Source: Lutacidiplasma sp049802875 (GTDB taxonomy: Archaea > Thermoplasmatota > Thermoplasmata > Lutacidiplasmatales > UBA184). From it: a DNA stretch of 22,197 bases. The notes beneath the pieces are model-generated. The model was not told the origin of the DNA and did no database searches. It was given only the letters and a program-made list of their open reading frames with translations. The translations under genes and the position numbers were made by a program. This document shows, piece after piece, positions 14,607 through 20,838 of the stretch; the stretch's first letter is position 1; the number at the start of each line of letters is the position of its first letter. The stretch lies in contig JBARNH010000017.1 in NCBI GenBank assembly GCA_049802875.1, positions 1-22,197 of the forward strand, written 5' to 3'.

Positions 14607-15736
14607 CCGAGGATCGTCGCCGCCCACCCGGGAAGCGGTACCACGTCGGGAGCGAGCACCGCGGGAACGGAGGCCGGGTCATTGCTCCATGCGGGGAAGA
14701 TCGGGATCCACGCGTCGTCGTTCGCCAGAATCGCGCTCCCCTGCGGCGAGACGAGCAGGTGGATGAAGGCAGCTCCGAGCCCCGGGTTCTGCGCGTTCAA
14801 CGGAACGGTGACCGCGAACAGGATCGGCGCCGGCACGACCGATTCGAGGGTCAGGGAGGACGAATAGATCTCGGTCGAGAGGTTCGCGTAGTCCCCGAGT
14901 GCCGTCGAGTTGTTGGCGAGGAGGCCGACGATCGGGTTCAGGAGGACGTACGGCAGGTGGTTCTGGACTGCGACTGCCTTGTACGTGATCACGGCCGAAA
15001 CGAGTCCGGTTTCGACATCGAAGGCGGCACCGGATTCGTGCTCGAAGATCGTCGTGACGGGGTTCGCGACCGCATATGCCCCGGGGGCACCGGAATAGAA
15101 GTGCCCGTAGACCGCGGAGAGATTCCCGCCGTCGTAAATCATCCCCTGGAGCATCAGGCTGAAGATCTCGTTGTAGCCGTTGGGATCGGTGGAGGCGTTC
15201 CAGTAACCGAACGGGGCGTTGCCTTTCGTGGTGACGTCGTTGATAAGGTCCAGGCCCCAGTTGCTCTCGTTGACTCCGTTGAACGCGGGCAGGCTCGCGT
15301 TGTAGATGAGTACCTCTTGCGTGGCGGCGAACACCAGCTCATAGCTCGCGAACTTCGGCTCCAATAGTTGCGGGATCAGGCGGTAGTCCGCGAGCGCGGC
15401 CACGTCGGCGGTCCCCGCGAGCGAGGTGATGTCGCCGGTAACATCCAGGGATCCCTCGTACGTCTGCGCTGCGATCGGGTCGGTGATCCCTGGCGTCTCG
15501 TTGACGAGCTCGTTCGCGACCACAGGGAATGTGTCCGTGAGCGTGCCGGCACCGAGAATGGAGAGGGTATCGTTGGCGGTCGAGCCGGTGTCCGCCGGCG
15601 ATCCGCGGTACTCGTACCCCGCGAAGAACCCCGCGCCGCCGACGGCAGCAGCGACCACGATCACGACGACCGTCCAGACGGGAGTCGCTAGGCCCATCCT
15701 TCGTGCGGGGGTAGTGGGCGTCGGGCTGGCCGACAT
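14603..15736 (-). CDS. wtpA: Tungstate/molybdate-binding protein (WtpA-like), membrane-anchored
   Basis: A 377-residue extracellular solute-binding protein. Residues 19-41 are a single hydrophobic segment without a lipobox Cys, so it is probably an N-terminal membrane anchor. The binding domain opens LSILGAGTLTDTFPVVANEL and contains TADVAALADYRLIPQLLEPKFASYELVFAATQEVLIYNAS and STDPNGYNEIFSLML, which parallel the GAGSL, aDv-aD-lI and DP-GY segments of archaeal WtpA. Later residues are Asn/Ser/Thr-rich, as in exported archaeal proteins. The frame extends to ATG 15757, but the TATA-like box (TTAA at 15761-15764) would then be only 4 nt upstream. ATG 15736 is 25 nt from the box, like the other leaderless genes here, and is chosen. 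Tungstate, molybdate or both may be bound. Confidence 0.85.
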   Translation of the reverse strand: MSASPTPTTPARRMGLATPVWTVVVIVVAAAVGGAGFFAGYEYRGSPADTGSTANDTLSILGAGTLTDTFPVVANELVNETPGITDPIAAQTYEGSLDVTGDITSLAGTADVAALADYRLIPQLLEPKFASYELVFAATQEVLIYNASLPAFNGVNESNWGLDLINDVTTKGNAPFGYWNASTDPNGYNEIFSLMLQGMIYDGGNLSAVYGHFYSGAPGAYAVANPVTTIFEHESGAAFDVETGLVSAVITYKAVAVQNHLPYVLLNPIVGLLANNSTALGDYANLSTEIYSSSLTLESVVPAPILFAVTVPLNAQNPGLGAAFIHLLVSPQGSAILANDDAWIPIFPAWSNDPASVPAVLAPDVVPLPGWAATILG

Positions 15737-15759
15737 CGATGTGGGAAATTGCCACATCG
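15737..15759. promoter_or_regulatory. Inverted repeat in the Wtp operon promoter (ModE operator candidate)
   Basis: Arms CGATGTGG (15737-15744) and CCACATCG (15752-15759) are perfect 8-bp inverted repeats with a 7-bp A/T-rich spacer (GAAATTG). The element occupies the whole space between the TATA-like box and the start codon, a classic position for repression of a leaderless promoter. The operon encodes a ModE-like regulator, the likely ligand. The sequence is not the Escherichia coli ModE box. Confidence 0.55.
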
Positions 15760-15765
15760 CTTAAG
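15760..15765 (-). promoter_or_regulatory. TATA-like box for the Wtp operon
   Basis: CTTAAG core of AACCTTAAGCG on the minus strand; TTAA lies 25 nt upstream of ATG 15736. Confidence 0.6.
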
Positions 15766-15788
15766 GTTTCGGGAGTGTCGGGCGGCGG

Positions 15789-16181
15789 TCAGAAATCGCG
15801 CCGCCGGGCGGGAGGGAAGTATAACCGGTACACTCGACCCACGATCACCTGAGTCGATACCCGTCCGAACTGGCGGCTGTCGCGAGCCGTGTCCGCTGCG
15901 TCGCCGCGGATGTCGATCGTTCCTTCCGCGGCGTGCACGAAAGCCACGCGCTTCACGATCCACCGGTCGGAGGCCTCGGGATCGGTGACGACTACGATCT
16001 CGCCGACGCGAGGGGAGCGGGCCCGGTACGCGCGGGGATCGACCAGCAGCCGGTCGCCGGGCCGCAACGTCGGGAGCATGCTCTCGTCGTGGACCACGAC
16101 CCTCCGGCTCCACCAACGACGAAATGGCGACGGCGCCGGGTCGGGGATCGGCGCCGTTCCTCCGGTCGGAGGTCCCGGCAT
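15789..16181 (-). CDS. sodX: S26-type peptidase, probable nickel superoxide dismutase maturation protease
   Basis: A 130-residue protein of the S24/S26 signal-peptidase fold. VVVHDESMLPTLRPGDRLLVDP (28-49) holds the nucleophile Ser34, DRWIVKRVAFV (72-82) the general base Lys77, and GDAADTARDSRQFGRVSTQVIVGRVYRLYFP matches the C-terminal box of the family. There is no membrane segment, unlike signal peptidase I, and the small soluble form is what is known for SodX, which trims the Ni-SOD propeptide. The Ni-SOD gene lies 30 bp away on the opposite strand, which strongly supports this role. The ATG at 16181 has no box at the usual distance; a GTG at 16097 preceded by GGAGGG is an alternative that would drop 28 Pro-rich residues. 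Confidence 0.82.
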   Translation of the reverse strand: MPGPPTGGTAPIPDPAPSPFRRWWSRRVVVHDESMLPTLRPGDRLLVDPRAYRARSPRVGEIVVVTDPEASDRWIVKRVAFVHAAEGTIDIRGDAADTARDSRQFGRVSTQVIVGRVYRLYFPPARRRDF

Positions 16182-16182
16182 C

Positions 16183-16188
16183 CTTATC
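16183..16188 (+). promoter_or_regulatory. TATA-like box for Ni-SOD
   Basis: CTTATC in TCCTTATCCG; the TTAT core ends 25 nt before ATG 16212. It sits 2 nt from the start of the divergent protease gene. Confidence 0.55.
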
Positions 16189-16211
16189 CGACCCTCGGCG
16201 CTCGGCGGCAC

Positions 16212-16745
16212 ATGCGCGCGAAGAGCCCCTCCCTCGGATTGATGGAACGCCTGTTGGACGCCGTGCATCCCCCCCGTCGCGTGTACGCGCACTGCGACAT
16301 CCCCTGCGGTATTTACGACCCGTACGACGCCCAGATCTCGGCATTGACCGTTCTCCGGATGGACCAACTGATCGGGGAGCTCACCCCGCCCGCGATGGAT
16401 GCAAAGCCGGAGGACCGCACCGCGTTCGTCTCCAAGCTCTCCCGCTACACGGCCGTCAAGGAGTCGCACGCCGAGCGTGTGAAGTCGGAAGTACGGGTGA
16501 TCTGGGGCGACTACTTCACGCCGGACCACGTGAAACAATACCCCCAGGTCCCCGAGCTCAGCTGGAAGATCCTGAAGCAAGCGTCCAAGGCCCGTCAGGG
16601 AACGGGCATCGCGGACGCTCAGGAGCTCGTGAAGCTCGTGCAGGAGTTCGCCGAGCTGTTCTGGCAGTCGAAGGGAGCGAAGACCCACCGCATCCCGTCG
16701 ATGCAAAAATCCGGCGGCGAGCTCGTCGTTCAGGTCCCGGCGTAG
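16212..16745 (+). CDS. sodN: Nickel-containing superoxide dismutase precursor
   Basis: A 177-residue precursor. Residues 27-37 read HCDIPCGIYDP, the nickel hook of Ni-SOD (HCDLPCGVYDP in Streptomyces). His27, Cys28 and Cys32 become His1, Cys2 and Cys6 after removal of a 26-residue leader ending VYA, and Tyr35 is the Tyr9 equivalent. The rest is helical (ISALTVLRMDQLIGEL and SRYTAVKESHAERVKSEVRVIWGDYF), as in the four-helix bundle that assembles as a hexamer. The enzyme turns superoxide into oxygen and hydrogen peroxide. The leader lacks a signal peptide, so the enzyme should be cytoplasmic and processed by the S26-type protease encoded divergently. ATG 16212 is fixed by the box 25 nt upstream. 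Ni-SOD is known mainly from bacteria, so transfer is likely (inference). Confidence 0.95.
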   Translation: MRAKSPSLGLMERLLDAVHPPRRVYAHCDIPCGIYDPYDAQISALTVLRMDQLIGELTPPAMDAKPEDRTAFVSKLSRYTAVKESHAERVKSEVRVIWGDYFTPDHVKQYPQVPELSWKILKQASKARQGTGIADAQELVKLVQEFAELFWQSKGAKTHRIPSMQKSGGELVVQVPA

Positions 16746-16797
16746 GGCGGAATCGGACGCCGCCGGCCCGGTCGCTGCCTCGCTTGGGAACCCCGCC

Positions 16798-18327
16798 GTG
16801 ATCGAGACCCTACCGCTCGACGGTCGGTCGCTGACCCTCGAGAAGTTCCTGGCGGTCGTCCGAGGACACCGGCCCATCGCCTTGTCCCGGGGGGCGCGGG
16901 CGTCGGTGACCGCGAGCCGTCAAGTGGTCGAGCGGGCGGTCGAAGCGCGCCGACCGGTGTACGGCGTCACCACCGGCTTCGGCGGACTCTCGCACGCGAC
17001 GATCCCTCCCGATAAAGTGCGAGAGCTCCAGACCTCGCTGGTCCGCAGCCATGCCAGCGGGACCGGCCCGCCGCTGACGGTCGATGTCGTCCGGGGCCTC
17101 ATGCTCCTCCGCTTGAATTCGCTGGCCCAGGGCCACTCGGGGGTGCGAGCCGAGGTACTGGACCGCCTGATCTCTCTCCTGAATCAAGGCCTCGTGCCTT
17201 GGATCCCGGAACAGGGTTCGGTCGGTGCCTCGGGAGACCTCGCTCCGCTGGCGCACCTCGCCCTCGCGATGACCGGAGAGGGAACGTTCGTCGGCGCTCG
17301 TTCCGGACTCCCGGAGTCGGCCCGCGACGTGTTGGCGCGAGAGGGGATCCCGCCGCTCGAGCTCGTGGAAAAGGAGGGAGTGGCCCTCCTCAACGGGACC
17401 GCGTTGATGGCGTCGTACCTCGCGCTCGCCGTGACGGACCTGCGAGGCCTCTACGACGCGGCCACGATCGCGATCGCGCTCTCCTTCGACGCGCTCGAGG
17501 GGGACCCCGAGTCGCTCGACGACCGACTGGGCGAGGTCCGGAACTCTCCGGAACAGCGGGACGCCGCGACGGCCGTCCGGCAGCTTCTCGCCCATACCGA
17601 GCTGGCCGTGCGCCGACGGTCGTGGACGGGTCAGGACGCCTACACGCTCCGGTGCGTCCCGCAGGTGCTCGCCGCGGTTCGTCTCGCCCTCGGGTTTGCG
17701 GAGGGGATCGCCGTGCGCGAGTTGAACGCGGTGACCGACAATCCCGTGATCTTCGAGGGAGACGAGTTCGTGAACGGGGGCAACTTTCATGGCCAGCCCC
17801 TCGCGCTCGCGCTGGATACCCTCGCGCTCGCTACGCAGTACGTCGCGGCCTTTTCCGAGCGACGGATCGCCCGGATCCTTCACCCCGCCCTGAACCGTGG
17901 GTTGCCGGCGTTCCTTGCCCCCGAACCGGGCGTGAGCTCCGGGTTCATGATCCCCCAGTACCTCGCCGCTGCTCTCGTCAACGAGAACTCGACGCTCGTC
18001 CATCCGGCGAGCGCCGCGAGCCTCTCCACCTCGGCGGACCAGGAGGATTTCGTGAGCATGGGACCGTGGGCGGGCGCAAAGCTCCGGCGGGTGCTGGAGA
18101 ACACCCGGAAGGTCGTGGCCGTGGAGTGGATCGTGGCCGGCCAGGCGCTCGAGCTCCGTCGCCCGAAGTCCGGTGGGCTCGGCAGCGAAGGGGCGCTCCG
18201 CGCCCTTCGGTCGCGGGTCGCCGCATGGACCGCCGACCGCAGCCCGGCGCCCGACATCGAACGGGTCGCCGCCCTCATCGAGGACGGATCGCTGGTCCGT
18301 GAGGTACGGTCTTCGGTATCGTTCTAG
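16798..18327 (+). CDS. hutH: Histidine ammonia-lyase (aromatic amino acid lyase family)
   Basis: A 509-residue enzyme that deaminates histidine to urocanate. The self-forming MIO cofactor comes from Ala144-Ser145-Gly146 in GSVGASGDLAPLAH. Tyr55 (VYGVTTGFGGL) and His85 (LVRSHASG) are catalytic or substrate-site residues matching HAL, and Glu416 in SADQEDFVSMG matches the Glu that binds the imidazole. That motif is usually QEDHVSMG; here His is Phe418, so another aromatic substrate is not excluded. The length is typical of HAL rather than of the longer eukaryotic PAL. GTG 16798 begins 52 nt after sodN with no clear box, so read-through from sodN is plausible. No other hut gene is in the window. 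The stop overlaps the stop of the convergent zinc-ribbon gene. Confidence 0.9.
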   Translation: MIETLPLDGRSLTLEKFLAVVRGHRPIALSRGARASVTASRQVVERAVEARRPVYGVTTGFGGLSHATIPPDKVRELQTSLVRSHASGTGPPLTVDVVRGLMLLRLNSLAQGHSGVRAEVLDRLISLLNQGLVPWIPEQGSVGASGDLAPLAHLALAMTGEGTFVGARSGLPESARDVLAREGIPPLELVEKEGVALLNGTALMASYLALAVTDLRGLYDAATIAIALSFDALEGDPESLDDRLGEVRNSPEQRDAATAVRQLLAHTELAVRRRSWTGQDAYTLRCVPQVLAAVRLALGFAEGIAVRELNAVTDNPVIFEGDEFVNGGNFHGQPLALALDTLALATQYVAAFSERRIARILHPALNRGLPAFLAPEPGVSSGFMIPQYLAAALVNENSTLVHPASAASLSTSADQEDFVSMGPWAGAKLRRVLENTRKVVAVEWIVAGQALELRRPKSGGLGSEGALRALRSRVAAWTADRSPAPDIERVAALIEDGSLVREVRSSVSF

Positions 18328-19043
18328 GGAGTCGGGGGCGCGGAGACCGGCCCGCCGGCCGTGGCGGGGGCGGTCGAGGGGAATCGTACCATCTGGCCGC
18401 AGGCAGGGCAGGCGTACTCGCTCACGCCGCGATGGCGCAGGGGCGTGCGACACTTAGGGCACGGGATTGGTTTCGCGCCGACCCACGCGGCGAACAGTTC
18501 CTGGGAACGACGGTCCCCCATCGAGGCGGGGGCAGTCGCGGTGGGCGGGGAGCTCGGGACCGTCGGGGTCGAGGGCGGGGTCACCGAGCGAACGGTCGTC
18601 GGGGAACCCGCGCCGGTGCGCGCGGAGGAGAGGCGCCCGCACTGGGGGCAGACCGCAAGGCTCGCGGTCCCCGTGGACTGGAGCGGTACGTGACAACTGG
18701 GACAGAGCGTCTTGACTCCCGACGGAGTGAATACGGGTGCGGGAGTTATGGGGGGTCGGCCGAGCTCGGACCGGGAGGCGGCGGGCGCCCCTGGGGCCGG
18801 GGCGGTGACCGGGACCGTGGCGGGCAACGGAAGCGGGCGGGCCCATCGAACGGTCCGCCGGCTGGGATCGTAGAGGAGCGGGGTCCCCGGGCGGCCGAGC
18901 TCGTGGGCGAGGAGACGCTCCGCCTTTCGCTCTCGCCAGGAGAGCGCGGCGGCGAGCCCCGGCACGCTCGTCGTCCCGAGCGAATGAACGGTCGAGCGGA
19001 GGCGTTCCAAGTCTTGTTCGGAAGGCCCGAAGAAGGAAGCCAT
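18324..19043 (-). CDS. Double zinc-ribbon protein of unknown function
   Basis: A 239-residue protein with no recognised name. Residues 1-70 (MASFFGPSEQDLERLRSTVHSLGTTSVPGLAAALSWRERKAERLLAHEL) look like a small helical, possibly winged-helix unit. Two Cys4 zinc ribbons follow: Cys114/117 with Cys132/135 (CPSC, CPQC) and Cys195/198 with Cys212/215 (CPKC, CPAC), joined and flanked by Pro/Ala/Thr-rich linkers. This layout suggests a nucleic-acid-binding or regulatory adaptor but does not prove it. ATG 19043 is preferred; a TTCTTTTGC segment 25 nt upstream may be its box. The frame is open to an ATG at 19190, but that part covers the nested inverted repeat and looks unlike protein. The TAG stop shares CTAG (18324-18327) with the stop of hutH. 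Confidence 0.7.
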   Translation of the reverse strand: MASFFGPSEQDLERLRSTVHSLGTTSVPGLAAALSWRERKAERLLAHELGRPGTPLLYDPSRRTVRWARPLPLPATVPVTAPAPGAPAASRSELGRPPITPAPVFTPSGVKTLCPSCHVPLQSTGTASLAVCPQCGRLSSARTGAGSPTTVRSVTPPSTPTVPSSPPTATAPASMGDRRSQELFAAWVGAKPIPCPKCRTPLRHRGVSEYACPACGQMVRFPSTAPATAGGPVSAPPTP

Positions 19044-19103
19044 CGAGGCGAAGTTCGTTAGGGCCGCAAAAGAACCTATCGCCGCAGTGGAATCAAAAGG
19101 GAA

Positions 19104-19167
19104 GGCATCGGTGGTGCGACCCCTGGTCTCTTGGACGGTGCCACCAAGAGGCGCTTCCACCGATGCC
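19104..19167. repeat. Nested inverted repeat (structured RNA or cis-element candidate)
   Basis: An outer pair, GGCATCGGTGG (19104-19114) and CCACCGATGCC (19157-19167), is a perfect 11-bp inverted repeat. Inside it CTCTTGG (19128-19134) and CCAAGAG (19144-19150) form a second perfect stem with a 9-nt loop. The whole would fold as a closed two-stem RNA on either strand. On the minus strand a TATA palindrome lies about 30 nt upstream and TTCCCTTTTG follows the outer stem, as a small RNA gene would have. It could instead be the 5' leader of the zinc-ribbon gene. No known RNA family was recognised. Confidence 0.5.
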
Positions 19168-19197
19168 CGAGGCCGAACATCGTAAGCCATCGACTGA

Positions 19198-19207
19198 CTA
19201 TATAGTT
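19198..19207. promoter_or_regulatory. Palindromic TATA box (ACTATATAGT)
   Basis: A perfect 10-bp palindrome and the best TATA match in the window. Read on the minus strand it would start transcription near 19174, just before the nested inverted repeat. Read on the plus strand no gene is visible downstream. The rest of 19208-19307 is GC-rich with no coding or tRNA signal seen. Confidence 0.45.
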
Positions 19208-19307
19208 ATCCAGACCCCTGGAAGGTGGTCGATGCGGGGTTCCGGCGGGCCGGTGGCGCTGGGCCACGGTCCGGACGGCGCGAATCGCCCTCGGGGAGAC
19301 GGTCGTC

Positions 19308-20429
19308 TCAACCCGGGGGGCCTCGTCCGGTCCGAGCGAGGAGTTCGACGACCTTCTCCGTCGCCTTCGGGATCGGGAGTCGCCGAAGTTCGGAGGGAGT
19401 GACCCATCTTTGCCCGGGACCGGGGGCACGAGCGCGCCCCGGGGGGTACGGACCCTCGAAGACGTGGAGCTCGACGGTGAAGTGACTGTACGAGTGGCGC
19501 ACGGTCCCGCGATAGCGGAGTGTCCCCGCACGGAACCCGGTCTCCTCTCGAAGTTCCCGCACCGCGGCGTCCTCCGGTCGTTCCTTCGGTCCGATCTTTC
19601 CCCCGGGGAACTCCCACAACCCGCCGAGGAGACCGGAAGGGGCTCGCCGCTGGACGAACCAACGGTCCCCTGCTCGTAGGGCGACGACGGCCGCCCGCAC
19701 GTGCGGTCGGCGCTTCGGTCGCGAGCGGCGGGGGAGGAGCCCCGGATCCTCGGTCTCGAGGTACGCGCGGCAGACCGCGGCGACCGGACAGTCGCCACAT
19801 CGGGGGCGGGCGGGCCGGCACACGGTCTCCCCCAACTCCATGACCGCCTCGTTGTATTCGGCGGCCGAGTCGGGGGGCATCGCGTCCGCCAGCGTTTCGG
19901 CAAGGCGTGACCGAACCGACGCCGTGCGCAGATCTCCTTCCTCCCGGGTCCACCGGGCCGCGACGCGGAGGCCGTTCGCTTCGAGCGCGATGACCGGGGT
20001 GTCGTAGGCGAGGGTGGCGATCGCGCGGGCGACGTAGGGGCCGACCCCAGGGAGCTCCTCGAGCTCGGCGACCGTCCGCGGAAGGGTGCCGTGATGATGG
20101 GCGACCAACTCGCGGGCGGCCCGATGGAGGTGGCGGGCGCGCGCGTAGTATCCGGCTCCCTGCCAGACCTTGAGGACTCGGTCGGTCGGAGCGGCGGCGA
20201 GCGCGGGGATCGAGGGAAACGCACGGACGAACCGCTCGTAGTAGGGGACCGCTTGCTCGACCCGGGTCTGTTGCAGGAACACTTCGGCGACCCAGATGTG
20301 ATAGGGATCGCGGTCGCGCCGCCACGGGAGCGGGCGTCGGTGGTGTCGAAACCACCGAAGGAGCGCCGGCGGGAGCGCGGACGGCAAACGACGCCGTCGA
20401 CGCGAGCTCGGACGCTCGATCGCGACCAC
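19308..20429 (-). CDS. mutY: A/G-specific adenine glycosylase MutY fused to a MutT-like NUDIX domain
   Basis: A 373-residue base-excision repair protein that removes adenine paired with 8-oxoguanine. Residues 20-200 are the HhH-GPD glycosylase: WVAEVFLQQTRV with catalytic Glu49, GAGYYARARHLH, and the hairpin LEELPGVGPYVARAIATLAY. The catalytic Asp of the LDGNV motif is replaced: the sequence reads ALEANGLRV with Glu150. Cys204, 211, 214 and 220 (C-x6-C-x2-C-x5-C) bind the 4Fe-4S cluster. Residues 245-373 are a NUDIX domain with a complete box, GGKIGPKERPEDAAVREL followed by REETGF, preceded by LLGGLWEFP. In Escherichia coli MutY this domain has lost the box. GTG 20429 lies 25 nt from a TTTAAA box. 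The gene is divergent from thioredoxin. Confidence 0.9.
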   Translation of the reverse strand: MVAIERPSSRRRRRLPSALPPALLRWFRHHRRPLPWRRDRDPYHIWVAEVFLQQTRVEQAVPYYERFVRAFPSIPALAAAPTDRVLKVWQGAGYYARARHLHRAARELVAHHHGTLPRTVAELEELPGVGPYVARAIATLAYDTPVIALEANGLRVAARWTREEGDLRTASVRSRLAETLADAMPPDSAAEYNEAVMELGETVCRPARPRCGDCPVAAVCRAYLETEDPGLLPRRSRPKRRPHVRAAVVALRAGDRWFVQRRAPSGLLGGLWEFPGGKIGPKERPEDAAVRELREETGFRAGTLRYRGTVRHSYSHFTVELHVFEGPYPPGRARAPGPGQRWVTPSELRRLPIPKATEKVVELLARTGRGPPG

Positions 20430-20453
20430 CGGCCCCGCGGGAGGAACCGCACG

Positions 20454-20459
20454 TTTAAA
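20454..20459. promoter_or_regulatory. TTTAAA box between mutY and the thioredoxin gene
   Basis: A symmetric TTTAAA that lies 25 nt upstream of the mutY GTG (20429) on the minus strand. It is also the only strong box upstream of the thioredoxin GTG (20497), 38 nt away; there, a GAGG at 20485-20488 could serve as ribosome site on a short leader. Confidence 0.55.
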
Positions 20460-20496
20460 GAGCCGGGCGAACTCGAAAAAATCCGAGGAAATCTCC

Positions 20497-20832
20497 GTGT
20501 CCGATCGCTCGGAGCCGATTCACGTGAATGACGAGACGTTCGAACTCGAAGTGATCCGGTCCCCGTTACCGGTCGTCGTCGACTTCTACGCCGATTGGTG
20601 CGCTCCGTGTCGGACCACGGAACCGGTGTTCCGCGACCTCTCCGAACGGCTCGCGGGCCGTGTCAAGTTCGCGAAGGTCAACGTGGACGAGGCCGCGTGG
20701 GTCACCCGGTCGTACGGGATCCATTCGATCCCGACGTACCTCTTCCTTCGTCAGGGTCACGAACGGGGTCGCGAGGTCGGGCCGGTCGACCCCGTCGAGT
20801 TCCGCTCGATCCTGAAACGCCACTTCTCGTAG
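20497..20832 (+). CDS. Thioredoxin
   Basis: A 111-residue thiol-disulfide oxidoreductase. VVVDFYADWCAPCRTTEPVF contains the WCAPC active site (Cys35, Cys38), slightly different from the usual WCGPC. VKFAKVNVDEAAWVTRSYGIHSIPTYLFLRQG carries the buried strand and the cis-Pro loop SIPT. There is no signal peptide, so it is cytoplasmic. The GTG start at 20497 gives a normal N-terminus and has GAGG 8 nt before it. The stop is 6 nt from that of the convergent purH. Confidence 0.93.
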   Translation: MSDRSEPIHVNDETFELEVIRSPLPVVVDFYADWCAPCRTTEPVFRDLSERLAGRVKFAKVNVDEAAWVTRSYGIHSIPTYLFLRQGHERGREVGPVDPVEFRSILKRHFS

Positions 20833-20838
20833 TCGTCG

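Noticed and set aside
16810..18453. A 547-codon minus-strand open frame across hutH
   Set aside because: The sense strand encodes a full HAL with MIO motif; the antisense product is Arg/His/Glu-rich and shows no domain.
19094..19174. The nested inverted repeat as a tRNA, 5S rRNA or H/ACA guide RNA
   Set aside because: No T-loop GTTC-AAT segment or anticodon arm, no 5S loop signature (CCGAAC region), and no ACA directly after the outer stem on either strand.
19163..19402. A 79-codon plus-strand ORF starting inside the nested repeat
   Set aside because: It has no recognised motif, no box at the usual distance, and runs into the 3' end of mutY antisense.
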